Of a stretch of DNA of 64,000 nucleotides, positions 54,758-64,000 are shown in pieces. Made by a program: the position numbers and the translations under genes. Source of the stretch: Novipirellula galeiformis. Its GTDB lineage: Bacteria > Planctomycetota > Planctomycetia > Pirellulales > Pirellulaceae. Where the stretch lies: NCBI RefSeq assembly GCF_007860095.1, contig NZ_SJPT01000011.1, forward strand, positions 1 through 64,000, given 5' to 3'. The notes beneath the pieces were generated by a model. That model made no database searches. It worked only from the letters and a program-made list of their open reading frames with translations, and was not told where the DNA came from. Every line of letters starts with the position of its first letter. Position 1 is the first letter of the stretch.

Positions 54758-57328
54758 ATGAGAGTTCTCCAGCGAACAAATACTGCGTTGTTAACGACTT
54801 GGCTGTTCTTGATGGCGTCATTCGCTCCGCTGCAGCGTGCTGCTGCGTCGGAGCCGGCCGTGATCGCGCCGGCCGTGATCGCGCCGGCCGTGATCGAGCC
54901 GGTCATCGTCGAGGCGGACTTGTTGGTCGTCGGAGGTACTGAATCCGGCTGTGCTGCGGCGGTTCAGGCTGCCCGCATGGGAGTGCAAAAGATTGTTCTG
55001 GTCAACGATATCGATTGGCTCGGTGGTCAATTCAGTGCCGAGGGACTCGGTGCGATCGATGAAAATCGTGCCCATCAGTACAACGGCGCGGTGCCAATTC
55101 CCCGCTCGGGCATTTTTCGAGAAGTGATCGATGCGATTGAAACCAAGAACGCTCACCTTTATGGTGGCGTCAGGCGTCCGGGGAACACACGTGTGATCAC
55201 GACGGCGCGACCGATGGTTTCGGAGTCGGTGTTTCGCGACCTGATTGCCCCGTATCAGCATTCAGGCCAAATCCAGTGTTACTCACGCTACCGTGTTTCG
55301 AGGGCGATCGTCGATGACGACACCGTTCGTGGAGTCGAGTTCGTAACGACGGGCGCGAATACGAAACCGAACACGATGATCGTTCGCGCCCGCATGACGA
55401 TTGACGCCAGCGATTGGGGCGATGTTATCAAGTCCTCCGGTGCAAAGTGGGACTGTGGCATCGATGCGCAAGCTGAATTTGGTGAACCCAACGCTCCTGA
55501 AACGAATCAACCGACAACGGATCTGGCACCGATCACCTACTGTATGATCTTGGTCGAACAGGCCCAACAGTCACTGTATCCCAAGCCGATGACGTACGAC
55601 CCTCGTTACTTTACGGGGACGTGGGGGTGGATCGGTGAGGAATTCGCCTACACGACGCGGCGATTAGTCGACGGTAAAGGATTCGCGGAGATTGACCACG
55701 CGGATGTGCTGCTGATCAATTCGCCCCAAATCGACTATCCGCTCGATTCGCTGCCGGCCAACGTTGTGGCCGAGCTCGAGCAGAGCGAAGCGGGTGCTTC
55801 GAAAAAAACACTCGTTGCAATGACACCGGCGCAGCGTGAGATTGTTTTTCAGGATGCCAAACGCCACTCGCTTCGCTACTACTATCACCTGCAAACGAAC
55901 TTTCCAAAATTCCGCTCGATGGCGCTGAGTGACGAATTTGGAACGGCCGATCATTTGCCTCCGAAACCGTATGTCCGCGAGAGCCTTCGGCTTGTCGCTC
56001 GGCACATCGTTCGTGAACAGGAGGTCGAGGGATTTGGGGGCTACAAAAACTATGCGACCACAATGTTTCCGGATGCGGTTTTCTCGTGGCAATTCGAAAA
56101 GGATTTTCACCCGACTCAGCGATCCTGGGTGAGCGATGAGGGAGACGCGGGACCGTGGGAAGCTACCTTCCGTGGCAACCGTCGCTTTGGTCGCGGCGGA
56201 ACCGGACGCGCCGTCTTTCCGCTACGGGCACTGGTCCCCGAGCGAATCCAGGGACTGCTCGGTGCACAGAAAAACTTGGGTTATACGAGTATCGTTGGCT
56301 CGTCATGTCGGCTGCATGATCAATCGATTCATGCCGGCCAAGCCAGTGGCGCGGTGGCTGCGGTCAGTCTGCGTCACGACGTTGATCCGGCCGCGATTTA
56401 CCTCCGCCCCGACCAACTTGCCGAGATCTGGGAAGGGCTGTTGGAGCCCGTCAACGGCGCGCCGTTGGCCGTTTGGCCATTCTCGGATACCGATCCCTAT
56501 GACGATGGATTTGCCGCGATCCAGCAGCTTGCACTGCGTCGATTGCTCGGCCTCCGTCCCACCGACACGGCGTTTCGGCTCGACCAAGTCGCCACCGAAT
56601 CATGGATCGAGCGTGTAACGGATGCCATCGTCAACGCGGGCTATCCGGCACCGCAACTCGACTTCGAAACCAATGCCACGCGCCGCGAGGTTGCGATCTC
56701 GTTGTGGAATCAATTGAAATCACAGCCCATTCCCAAGCCGTTTCGCAAAAACGAATTGGATGCTGACGATGATGGGATACTCGATTCCGAAGACCCACTT
56801 CCCTTTACGCGAGGGACGGTTTCTTGGCAGCGATTACCGGAACACGATGGCAATCCTCCGCAGCTTCCTCCGTATCCAGCTAGAGCCGTTGCGATCAACT
56901 TTACCTCGGCCGCCGGTTCAATCGCTGAGTCGTTTACCAACGACGTGGGCAGCGAATTTTCTGCGAAGCGAGGGTTCGGTTGGCGAAAAGATTTGAGTAA
57001 CAACACGCGATTGCGTGGAACCAACCTTGGCCCTCTGCGCGACGGATTTGTCTTCACACGTACACAAGATGTCTGGGAGTGTGAAGTGGACAACGGAAAA
57101 TGGAGGGTGCATGTGTGTTTGGGCGACGCGGGGCACGAACAGTCCGGGCAACATTTGCGAGTCGAGAGCACCGTGATCGCGGAGGACATCGCCACATCTC
57201 TCGGCGTCTTTCACGAGACAATGGCCGAGGTCGACGTCACCGATGGCCACCTAACGCTAACTCTAGGCACACCGGCAGGCGGCGGAAACACAACGATCAA
57301 TTGGTTGATTGCCGTACCAAGCGAATAG
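54758..57328 (+). CDS. exported FAD-dependent oxidoreductase
   Basis: An exported flavoprotein of 856 residues; ATG 54758 precedes a signal peptide (TALLTTWLFLMASFAPLQRA). Three copies of AVIAP/AVIEP (15-bp tandem repeat) lie before the Rossmann start DLLVVGGTESGCAAAVQAAR. The FAD-dependent domain (pfam12831 type) continues through GGQFSAEGLGAIDEN, ARMTIDASDWGDV and VGSSCRLHDQSIHAGQASGA. A Ca-type DADDDGILDSEDPLPF repeat follows, and the last ~140 residues form a beta-sandwich like malectin or rhamnogalacturonan-binding modules. It probably oxidises a sugar or sugar acid outside the cytoplasm. Confidence 0.9.
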   Translation: MRVLQRTNTALLTTWLFLMASFAPLQRAAASEPAVIAPAVIAPAVIEPVIVEADLLVVGGTESGCAAAVQAARMGVQKIVLVNDIDWLGGQFSAEGLGAIDENRAHQYNGAVPIPRSGIFREVIDAIETKNAHLYGGVRRPGNTRVITTARPMVSESVFRDLIAPYQHSGQIQCYSRYRVSRAIVDDDTVRGVEFVTTGANTKPNTMIVRARMTIDASDWGDVIKSSGAKWDCGIDAQAEFGEPNAPETNQPTTDLAPITYCMILVEQAQQSLYPKPMTYDPRYFTGTWGWIGEEFAYTTRRLVDGKGFAEIDHADVLLINSPQIDYPLDSLPANVVAELEQSEAGASKKTLVAMTPAQREIVFQDAKRHSLRYYYHLQTNFPKFRSMALSDEFGTADHLPPKPYVRESLRLVARHIVREQEVEGFGGYKNYATTMFPDAVFSWQFEKDFHPTQRSWVSDEGDAGPWEATFRGNRRFGRGGTGRAVFPLRALVPERIQGLLGAQKNLGYTSIVGSSCRLHDQSIHAGQASGAVAAVSLRHDVDPAAIYLRPDQLAEIWEGLLEPVNGAPLAVWPFSDTDPYDDGFAAIQQLALRRLLGLRPTDTAFRLDQVATESWIERVTDAIVNAGYPAPQLDFETNATRREVAISLWNQLKSQPIPKPFRKNELDADDDGILDSEDPLPFTRGTVSWQRLPEHDGNPPQLPPYPARAVAINFTSAAGSIAESFTNDVGSEFSAKRGFGWRKDLSNNTRLRGTNLGPLRDGFVFTRTQDVWECEVDNGKWRVHVCLGDAGHEQSGQHLRVESTVIAEDIATSLGVFHETMAEVDVTDGHLTLTLGTPAGGGNTTINWLIAVPSE

Positions 57329-57423
57329 CCGTGCCAGTCGAAGGGAAGGATCGACAGAAGGTGGTCGTGGACGTCGCTTTTAGTCTCACGCAATCCGTGG
57401 GCGGGCAATGCGTGCCCACGCGG

Positions 57424-57480
57424 TTCGGCGAGGGGCAGTTCGGCGATGCGCAGTTCGGCGATGCGCAGTTCGGCGACGAA
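57424..57480. repeat. 15-bp tandem repeat, four copies
   Basis: TTCGGCGATGCGCAG repeats at 57439, 57454 and 57469 with a degenerate copy at 57424. It is intergenic, between the FAD oxidoreductase and the mutarotase. Confidence 0.85.
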
Positions 57481-57629
57481 GGGACGCAGCGATTCGATTC
57501 AGCGGGTACACTAAATACGGAAGGACCTTCCACAGGGCTGTCCCGAGAAATTGATGATCAAGCTGAAGCTCTTGGTGAGTTTCGCTACGGATGATCGGGC
57601 GTTCCTCACACTTTTTCTTGGCATCGTTC

Positions 57630-58514
57630 ATGCAATCCATCCTCGACCAACTTGCGTTGAAATTCTCTCTACCCGGACTTCGCTTTGAACTGGGACGCGG
57701 CAGACTTGTAAAAGCGGTCGTGGAAACCGACCTCGCCGAGGGCGAGATTTATCTTTACGGAGCCCATCTCACTCATTTTCAACCTGCGGGCGAAGCAGGC
57801 GTGTTGTGGATGAGTGACGAGTCGGTTTTCGAAGTCGGGAAACCGATCCGTGGTGGAGTGCCAATCTGCTTCCCTTGGTTTGGCCCTCATCCCACCGATC
57901 CCGCAGCTCCGCTGCATGGGGATGCGCGAATTCGTCACTGGGATTTGGAGGCGGCCGAAATCGACGGCGATGGCGTTGTTATCTTGACGCTAGCCACTTC
58001 GATTGATGACTTTACGCTGACCTATCAAGTCACCTTTGGTCGTTCGCTCGCGATCTTGTTCCGCGTTGAACTATCGAAGCACGCCAACGGTTCCGTCTCA
58101 TTTGAAGAAGCCCTGCACACCTATTGTTCCGTTCAAGATATCCAGCAAGCACTGATCGAGGGCTTGGAGTCGGCGAGCTACGCCGACAAGGTTGATGGAA
58201 TGAAGCGGAAGCCGGCGACCGACGAATCGATTCACTTCACTGGCGAATGTGATCGCATCTATTTCACCGCGGCAGCGGATTGCATCCTTCATGACACCGC
58301 GATGAGACGATCGATTAAGATCCGAAAATCCAATTCGCAGTGCACCGTGGTCTGGAATCCTTGGATCGACAAGAGTGTTGCGATGCGTGATTTCGGTGAC
58401 GATGAATGGCAGTCAATGGTTTGCATCGAAACGGCCAACGTCGCGCCGCACTCGATCGAGCTGAAACCCGGTGGCTCGCATGTGATGACCGCCGAGATTT
58501 CCGTGGTGTCATGA
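57630..58514 (+). CDS. D-hexose-6-phosphate mutarotase (YeaD family)
   Basis: The 294-residue cytoplasmic aldose-1-epimerase family protein equilibrates alpha and beta anomers of hexose-6-phosphates such as glucose-6-phosphate. The start is ATG 57630. Conserved segments are VLWMSDESVFEVGKPIRGGV, PICFPWFGPHP, FEEALHTYCSV (catalytic His region), ECDRIYF and VVWNPWIDKS, with C-terminal ETANVAP. It lies 40 bases upstream of the M20 hydrolase in the same direction. Confidence 0.92.
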   Translation: MQSILDQLALKFSLPGLRFELGRGRLVKAVVETDLAEGEIYLYGAHLTHFQPAGEAGVLWMSDESVFEVGKPIRGGVPICFPWFGPHPTDPAAPLHGDARIRHWDLEAAEIDGDGVVILTLATSIDDFTLTYQVTFGRSLAILFRVELSKHANGSVSFEEALHTYCSVQDIQQALIEGLESASYADKVDGMKRKPATDESIHFTGECDRIYFTAAADCILHDTAMRRSIKIRKSNSQCTVVWNPWIDKSVAMRDFGDDEWQSMVCIETANVAPHSIELKPGGSHVMTAEISVVS

Positions 58515-58554
58515 AACATATGCGAATGGCATCACAATTGCACTAGCACCCAAC

Positions 58555-59796
58555 ATGATCAGCACTCCACCCCCTTGGCTAATTACGCTTCATCAACACG
58601 CCGAGCCTCTCGAAGCAGAGTGGGTTGCGATGCGCCGCCATTTGCATGCTCACCCTGAACTTTCCGATGCGGAATTTCAAACGACCGAATATTTGACCCG
58701 TGCTTTCGCCCAGCTTGGATTGCCGACGCATGTCCCGATTGAGGGGCGGGGATTGACGGCCGATTTGGTGACGTTCGAGCAAGCCCCCGACCACTGGATC
58801 GCCATTCGTGGAGACATCGACGCGTTACCGATCACCGACTCCAAAGCGGTTGCCTACCGCAGCCGTTGCGAAGGAGTGATGCACGCCTGTGGTCATGATG
58901 TTCACGCGTCCGTTGTATTTGCGGCGATCCAGATCTTGTCATCGATGCAGGCGGCGAATGGCTTGCCGTGGCCGATTGCCGTTCGCGCCCTGTTACAACC
59001 GTCCGAAGAGTTGGCGACTGGCGCCCGTTACATGATTCACAATCACGCCTTGCGTGACATCGACGCGATTTTGGCGCTGCATGTCGACCCGACCCGTTCG
59101 GTTGGCTGTATTGGATTTCGCCACGGCACGCTTACCGCGGCCTGCGATGCGCTGCGAGTTGGCTTTCATGGCAACGGAGGTCATGGGGCTCGGCCTCATC
59201 TCACGAACGACCCCGTGGATGCGATGACCCATTGGGTGCAATCGGCGTTTCGCCGCCTCGGGCGAACCGTCAACGCTCACCAGACCGTGGTCTTTTCCAT
59301 CGGCCAAATGGAAGCGGGGCACAGTCCGAATGTGATTCCCGATTCGGCGTCGCTAGCCGGTTCGCTCCGTTCGCTCGATGCCCAGGCCCGTCGCGTTGCC
59401 TTGGAAACACTCGAAGATGTTTGCGAAGCGATTGAGGTTGAATCCGGGTGCAAGGTCGAGATGACGCTCGGTTTTTCGGCGCCCGCGGTGGTCAACAGCA
59501 CGCCGTTGGTCGATTTGCTCTCGACATCCGCCACGCAGCTTTTCACCGCGGGTGCCGTCGAGTGGATCGACGAGCCGAGCATGGGCAGCGAAGACTTTTC
59601 GTACTACCTCGAGCATGTCCCCGGAGCGATGTTCCGGCTCGGTGTCGCGGGCGAGCAAGTCGGGCACGCTCCGCTGCACACTCCTGCATTCGATATCGAT
59701 GAACGAGCGATTCTCGTCGGTGCTAAGCTTTTTGCTGCCGCCGTGATTGCCTATTTCGATCCTGAGCACGCTAAGGTGGACACCGAAGCCCGCTAG
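58555..59796 (+). CDS. M20 family amidohydrolase
   Basis: A 413-residue cytoplasmic zinc amidohydrolase of the M20D type, acting on N-acyl amino acids or related amides. The metal-binding segments are RGDIDALPITD, GVMHACGHDVHAS and LQPSEELATGARYMI, and the C-terminal MGSEDFSYYLEHVPGAMFRL matches the subfamily. The substrate is not predictable. It follows the mutarotase and precedes the YbdK-type ligase; the three may be co-transcribed but share no obvious pathway. Confidence 0.93.
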   Translation: MISTPPPWLITLHQHAEPLEAEWVAMRRHLHAHPELSDAEFQTTEYLTRAFAQLGLPTHVPIEGRGLTADLVTFEQAPDHWIAIRGDIDALPITDSKAVAYRSRCEGVMHACGHDVHASVVFAAIQILSSMQAANGLPWPIAVRALLQPSEELATGARYMIHNHALRDIDAILALHVDPTRSVGCIGFRHGTLTAACDALRVGFHGNGGHGARPHLTNDPVDAMTHWVQSAFRRLGRTVNAHQTVVFSIGQMEAGHSPNVIPDSASLAGSLRSLDAQARRVALETLEDVCEAIEVESGCKVEMTLGFSAPAVVNSTPLVDLLSTSATQLFTAGAVEWIDEPSMGSEDFSYYLEHVPGAMFRLGVAGEQVGHAPLHTPAFDIDERAILVGAKLFAAAVIAYFDPEHAKVDTEAR

Positions 59797-59840
59797 AGCA
59801 CGACACGCGTTCCTTCCATCCCATCGCGGAGACGACGTTC

Positions 59841-60956
59841 ATGGCAAAGCTAGAATTTCATTCCAACCCAACGCTCACGCTAGGCGTGGAGCTCGAATTG
59901 GGGATCTGTGACGGGCAAACGATGCATCTAATCAGTGGATGCAACTCTCTGCTGGAGCAAATACCGGACGAGCTCCGCGCGACGATTAAGCCTGAGTTAA
60001 TGCAGTGTTGTATCGAGGTGATTACCGGGGTTTGCAATAACGTTGGCGAGGTGCGCGAGGATCTGCGCGGCAAGCTCAAGCGGGTGCAAGACCTTACCGA
60101 TTCGCTCGATATGCGTTTATGGTGGGGATCCACGCATCCCTTTAGCCGCTGGGAAAGCCAAGATGTGACGCCGACCGAGCGTTACCTGAGCTTGGTTGAG
60201 CTATTGCAAGAGCTCGCCCGCCGTTTGATCACCTTTGGGTTGCACGTGCATGTCGGCGTGGACTCCGGCGACAAAGCGGTGATGATTTGTGATCGCATCA
60301 TGCAACACTTGCCTACGTTGTTGGCGTTGTCGACGAGCAGTCCGTTTTGGCAAGCGCGTGACACCGGGCTACACTCGTATCGATCCAAGCTAATGGAAGG
60401 ATTGCCGACCGCCGGCCTTCCCACCCTGATGCGAAATTGGAGCGAGTATGTTTGGTTGGTTAACCATATGATCGAAACGGGGTTCATCAACACGATTCGT
60501 GAGATTTGGTGGGACGTGCGGCCTCATCACAATTTTGGGACGGTAGAGGTTCGTGTTTGCGATATGCCCGGTGACCTCGATGCGGTGTGCGGGTTAACGG
60601 CATTGATTCAATGCTTGGTCAAAAGTCTTAGTGACGAAATCGAGGAAGGGACTTACCAATTTGATTGTCATCCAATGATGGTTCGCCAGAACAAATGGCG
60701 AGCCGCTCGCTTTGGTCGCTCCGCCAGACTGGTCAATACTCGCGACTATCACGTCGAGCCGGTGGAGCAGATTGTGTGTCAAATGGTCGACCAGTTGAGC
60801 GATACTGCCGTCGATCTTGGCTGCGCAAGCGAACTCAGCTTTGTCAAACAGATGGCGGCCAGGAGCGGATGGTCCGGAATCCAGCGCACGCTGTTGGAGG
60901 CGAATAATAATCCCGTTGAAATGGTTCGCCAGTTGACTGAGAAGTCACGGGTCTAG
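59841..60956 (+). CDS. YbdK-type carboxylate-amine ligase (GCS2 family)
   Basis: A 371-residue ATP-grasp-like glutamate-cysteine ligase family protein. The substrate and metal segments read LTLGVELELGICDGQTMHLI, PELMQCCIEVITGVCNNVGE, GLHVHVGVDSGDKA and FGTVEVRVCDMPG. YbdK has weak glutamate-cysteine ligase activity in E. coli; the true amine/acid pair is unknown. It follows the M20 amidohydrolase by 44 bases. Planctomycetes often carry several such ligases without making glutathione. Confidence 0.93.
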   Translation: MAKLEFHSNPTLTLGVELELGICDGQTMHLISGCNSLLEQIPDELRATIKPELMQCCIEVITGVCNNVGEVREDLRGKLKRVQDLTDSLDMRLWWGSTHPFSRWESQDVTPTERYLSLVELLQELARRLITFGLHVHVGVDSGDKAVMICDRIMQHLPTLLALSTSSPFWQARDTGLHSYRSKLMEGLPTAGLPTLMRNWSEYVWLVNHMIETGFINTIREIWWDVRPHHNFGTVEVRVCDMPGDLDAVCGLTALIQCLVKSLSDEIEEGTYQFDCHPMMVRQNKWRAARFGRSARLVNTRDYHVEPVEQIVCQMVDQLSDTAVDLGCASELSFVKQMAARSGWSGIQRTLLEANNNPVEMVRQLTEKSRV

Positions 60957-61029
60957 CCGCTCGCCCGATGAGCAACGAAGCGGGCGTTAGGGCGCAGCAG
61001 CCGATTCAGCGGATCGTCAGCGCAGCGAC

Positions 61030-61040
61030 GGGGGGGGGGG
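61030..61040. other. run of eleven G residues
   Basis: An uninterrupted G11 tract lies between the YbdK and FabZ-like genes, where no coding frame is broken. It could slip during replication or be a sequencing-length artefact. Confidence 0.9.
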
Positions 61041-61113
61041 CAGGCAAGATGGCGCAGCCAGCAATCAATCGCGTGGCGACCTTCGCTGTGTAATGGCTTG
61101 GGCGCCAACGCCC

Positions 61114-61641
61114 TTAGCGTGATTTTCGTGACTCAAGATGTTTCTTAACCGAGTCGATCGGAATCGGAATGCCTCGCAGGATGCCATCGACAACAAGCTT
61201 GCCATCGACGACGCCTTGGAATTTGGCAACGATCATGCGACCGCGACTCGCCTTTTTCAGCTCGATCAGCAGGATCAGCTTATCACCGGGAGTGACGACG
61301 CCGCGGAAACGAGCCTCGTCTAGACCGCCGAAGCCGACCATTGCGGCGCCAAGCAAGTCATGTCGCTGGGTGAAGTAGCTGGAAAGCTGGGCGACCGCTT
61401 CAAGCTGGATCACTCCAGGCATGATCGGCATGCCTGGCATATGGCCACGCACCCAAAATTCGTCTTCGGTGACATCTTTGTAACCGGCGCACACCGAGCG
61501 TTCGGTGTCCTCATAGAGGATACCGGTCAGATGTTCCATCTCGAAACGTTGCGGATTTAGCTTGCGAATGTCCTCGATATCCGCAATCGGATTTTCAAGG
61601 TCCAGCAGTGCCAAATCAACGATAAGATCGCTTTTAGCCAC
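61114..61641 (-). CDS. FabZ/FabA-like 3-hydroxyacyl-ACP dehydratase
   Basis: A 175-residue hotdog-fold dehydratase for fatty acid elongation. The active-site helix reads RGHMPGMPIMPGVIQLEAVA with the catalytic His and the MPG turn, and the neighbouring QLSSYFTQ and GLDEARFRGVVTPGDKLIL match the family. The first ~40 residues (DLENPIADIEDIRKLNPQRF) are also characteristic. It resembles FabZ more than FabA by size, but substrate range cannot be set. It starts 35 bases after the 32-residue basic gene on the same strand. Confidence 0.88.
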   Translation of the reverse strand: MAKSDLIVDLALLDLENPIADIEDIRKLNPQRFEMEHLTGILYEDTERSVCAGYKDVTEDEFWVRGHMPGMPIMPGVIQLEAVAQLSSYFTQRHDLLGAAMVGFGGLDEARFRGVVTPGDKLILLIELKKASRGRMIVAKFQGVVDGKLVVDGILRGIPIPIDSVKKHLESRKSR

Positions 61642-61676
61642 GAACTGCTCCGTTAGTTTTGCGGGCAGCGGTAGAT

Positions 61677-61775
61677 TAGGTTTTAACTTTACGACGCTTT
61701 GCTTTACGCGCTTTTGCGTTGGCCGGACGTTGTCCGTGGTTCGCTTTTTTCAGCTTATGGTGTGGTTTTGCCATG
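61677..61775 (-). CDS. 32-residue highly basic protein
   Basis: A short frame directly upstream of the FabZ-like gene encodes MAKPHHKLKKANHGQRPANA followed by KARKAKRRKVKT. About half of the residues are Lys, Arg or His. It is the size and composition of a small ribosome-associated or RNA-binding protein. I believe similar short basic proteins occur in other planctomycetes but cannot name a family. The start has no clear Shine-Dalgarno site. It is likely co-transcribed with the dehydratase. Confidence 0.65.
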
Positions 61776-62072
61776 GATCTATACAACTTAGGTGAGCGGA
61801 ATAGTTATCGAAAAATCTCAGCTAGAGTTTTATCGAGCGTGAGAAAATAGCATGTTTGGCATCGTTTTGGTAGCCATCCCCCAAAAGGTTCCTGGGAAGA
61901 AGGCTTTTCACGGTTGCGGACCCTCACAGGATGCCGTTGAGGGGCCACAATGGCTTGGGGTGTTTGTCGCTAAACTCGGCGGAGTACTGGGGTTATGACG
62001 TGGACCAGACAAGGGCGTGTGGAGTGAACCCCACGCGGCCGTTGAGCAGGACGCTTGATCGAGCCGCCGATC

Positions 62073-63353
62073 CTAACGAAAAAATGTGGGAGAGGGAGGA
62101 CGAATATCGGACCCGCCAGGATAGGATTGTGCGGATTCAGGAGCTTGTTGGAGGGGGCGTAACGCGATCCCCGAGCGTGAAAACGATTGCTCCGGTTGAG
62201 GCTGTGCGGCGGAATAGGTGCTGCTGCGTCGAACCGAAGGGGGGAGCAGCCGATCCGATGCCATCCCGCGGTTCGAATTCGAGGGTGGTGTGCTGCGTCC
62301 GTAGCCAGGCTGCGCGGCGGGATTGGCCGCGACCGCATCGGTTTGGTGATCTCCGTCCAACTTGCGACGTTGGTACCATCCGTTCGCGTGCGAGCTGGCG
62401 AGCGCTGTCGCCTGCGTGGCTGCCGATTGCGATCGGGTTGCTGGTGAAGGTGTTTCCATTTGAGCTAAACGAACCGAACCAGTGGCCCGGGGGTCAACCG
62501 TCGAGTTCACAGGTGCAACGTTGTTCGAGGGCGAGTTGATTGCGACACGACTGTCTCCGACATCGATGTTCGAGCCGCGTTTGGCAAACTTCTCTACCGG
62601 TCCGCTGCCCGCGGCAACCCAGGCGAGCCAGTAGTCCTGCAGCTCGGCCAACGATTCATAGCCGTAGTGTTTGCGAACATTCGCAGTCCACGATGGATTC
62701 TGCATGTAATCTTGCAGGAATTGAATGAACGTTTGCGGGCTGTCTTGATCGATCAAAAAGCGACAGACCGAGTAGCCTTGGGCGTACATCGGCAAGACAT
62801 CGTTAGGGTACTCGGTCAACAGAAACAATTTGTTCATGGCGATCCCGCGACGCGTTCCCAGGAACTCTCGCAGCTTCGCTTCGTGTTTTTGACGCTCCGA
62901 CTCGTGCTCGACGGTCGTGCAAATGCCCTCATCGGCCCAGCGAGGTAGCGGGCGTCCGAAATGGGTGGCCAGAATGGTATGGGTGACTTCGTGGGGAAGG
63001 ACACTGTCAAGAATTCGCTCGGGCGTGCCCACCACTTCCATCTGGAAATCGCGAACCGGAGCACGGTTGTACGTCGTCACTCCTTGAGCCGCTAATTGCG
63101 GTCCCGAAACAACGCGGACGGGACAGGGCACAGGCCATGGTGGCAACGGGGCACCCAGCCAATACGTCGCTAAGTCCTTGCGGTAACGCTCGGCAGCTTC
63201 GCCAACCGCTTGAGCTAACGCTTGATCGGGCGCGTGGATTAGAAAGTTCTGAGTTCGGAAGTTCGCGGCTTCCGCGCCGTTCCCAACCAACACGGCTGAT
63301 GCAATACCAGCCACCGCGAATACGAGACGTCGTAATATCAATCCGGCTTCCAT
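62073..63353 (-). CDS. exported gluzincin-like metalloprotease with low-complexity tail
   Basis: The protein has 426 residues with a signal (LVFAVAGIASAVLVGNGAEA). The catalytic region has LPHEVTHTILATHFGRPLP (HExxH zinc motif) followed by RWADEGICTTVEHE, in which the downstream Glu would be the third ligand, as in the peptidase MA/DUF1570 group. It continues with LPMYAQGYSVCRFLIDQD. After residue ~260 the chain is Ser/Gln/Pro-rich and disordered (SPATRSQSAATQATALASSH), possibly a cell-surface extension. It stands alone with about 300 bases of empty sequence on its right-hand neighbour's side. Confidence 0.82.
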   Translation of the reverse strand: MEAGLILRRLVFAVAGIASAVLVGNGAEAANFRTQNFLIHAPDQALAQAVGEAAERYRKDLATYWLGAPLPPWPVPCPVRVVSGPQLAAQGVTTYNRAPVRDFQMEVVGTPERILDSVLPHEVTHTILATHFGRPLPRWADEGICTTVEHESERQKHEAKLREFLGTRRGIAMNKLFLLTEYPNDVLPMYAQGYSVCRFLIDQDSPQTFIQFLQDYMQNPSWTANVRKHYGYESLAELQDYWLAWVAAGSGPVEKFAKRGSNIDVGDSRVAINSPSNNVAPVNSTVDPRATGSVRLAQMETPSPATRSQSAATQATALASSHANGWYQRRKLDGDHQTDAVAANPAAQPGYGRSTPPSNSNRGMASDRLLPPSVRRSSTYSAAQPQPEQSFSRSGIALRPLQQAPESAQSYPGGSDIRPPSPTFFR

Positions 63354-64000
63354 GCCGCAGCACTCCCCGTAGTATCCGTACTAGTTTCGACTCATTGATC
63401 GCTCGGTTAGTCGTTCTTGCTTGCAACCTTCGATGACAATCCTCGCCACCAGGGTCACCAAACCGACCAGCGTCGCGGGCAGTCTAGGCGAATCAAACGC
63501 GTTAGAGATAGACGAATAATCCCGATCGCGACCTCGGCGGCGGATTCCCGCTTCATCAAATCCGTTTTCTTGAGCCCTTTTTGCCCGATTTTCGAATTAA
63601 ATTCTGCTAAATCGGCGTGTCGAAAAACGAGTGAATTTTGACAAGACGCTCACCATGGCGACGGTCATCCTGCCTGAGGTGGGGCAGGTGCCTGCGTCCG
63701 CTTTCACCGAAACTCTCGGCCTCCGAGTTTCAACCATCGCTCGAGGTTTCCCCGGGCAATTCCGCAGTTGAGGCAAGCTGTGCAGTCGCTCATCTACAAT
63801 GCTTCGTCGCTTCCGTCGTCGCGGACCAGGAAAATTTGCTCGTTCGGCAATCCTTGCCACCGTTCGCGCCGTAGAAGCTACGAAATGTAGATAGCATTAG
63901 GCGCTAGCCACGCGTTTCTTCGTGGTTTTTGGATAGATTGCTAATAGGGGACCTCGATCGCATCACATAAAAATTGCATTAGCGGCCGCGCGGCACGGAC
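63354..64000. other. intergenic region at the right edge
   Basis: No convincing gene, RNA or repeat is visible; short frames on both strands (up to 99 codons) are shadows or lack start signals. A gene may start beyond the window edge. Confidence 0.5.

Noticed and set aside
57329-57629. Short frames around the 15-bp tandem repeat
   Set aside because: They depend on the repeat and lack start signals.
63137-63436. 99-codon plus-strand frame near the right edge
   Set aside because: It is antisense to the 5' end of the exported metalloprotease, including its signal peptide.

Overview
The window reads as chromosomal DNA of a planctomycete, most likely a marine Pirellulaceae member (Rhodopirellula or a close relative). 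The grounds are two exported formylglycine-type sulfatases, three DUF1080-like exported proteins, a PVC-type membrane-bound dehydrogenase with HEAT repeats and a C-terminal cytochrome c, a decayed DUF1559 prepilin-like gene, many very large exported orphan proteins, frequent GTG/TTG starts, weak Shine-Dalgarno sites, and biosynthetic genes scattered singly. This is inferred from gene content; no 16S rRNA gene is present.

Layout. 1-4500: a 57-bp palindromic repeat array, an ECF sigma factor, and a divergent sulfatase/YHYH fusion whose coding sequence has been invaded twice by the same 57-bp repeat. 5016-8545: a small element bounded by a 59-bp direct repeat that includes the 3' end and terminator of tRNA-Ala(GGC); it carries two unrecognised genes and a gene fragment but no recombinase. 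8961-14517: a second sulfatase, a DUF1080 protein with an AAAEK tail, and an ABC-2 exporter pair. 14577-18931: argJ, monomeric isocitrate dehydrogenase and an SGNH hydrolase. 19098-24266 (minus): a degenerate AroE-like protein, a membrane protein coupled to a SMUG1-type uracil-DNA glycosylase, then pyrC, a DUF1080 protein and thioredoxin in tight succession. 24308-31941: membrane and exported orphans, argH, pepT and a PolB-like 3'-5' exonuclease. 32090-41720: a 1290-residue exported protein, the PVC dehydrogenase-cytochrome, an overlapping amidohydrolase pair and a stand-alone LigD phosphoesterase-like protein. 41909-44122: thrS with a large insertion. 44584-47223: a possible metal-handling locus (Cys-rich exported protein, DUF4198 protein, Cys-rich lipoprotein) interrupted by gene debris. 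47506-54403: a redoxin/cytochrome/copper-monooxygenase-like protein, fructosamine kinase, hisF and a purH-trpC pair. 54758-63353: an FAD oxidoreductase, a hexose-6-phosphate mutarotase, an M20 amidohydrolase, a YbdK-type ligase, a FabZ-like dehydratase with a 32-residue basic protein upstream, and a secreted gluzincin-like protein.

Functionally the window mixes housekeeping metabolism (arginine, pyrimidine, purine, histidine and tryptophan synthesis, threonyl-tRNA charging) with exported polysaccharide and sulfate-ester catabolism. The most striking feature is the repeat biology: structured 57-bp repeats that preserve reading frame inside a gene, a hairpin family sitting at four gene ends, MITE-like elements, and a tRNA-anchored element lacking a recombinase.
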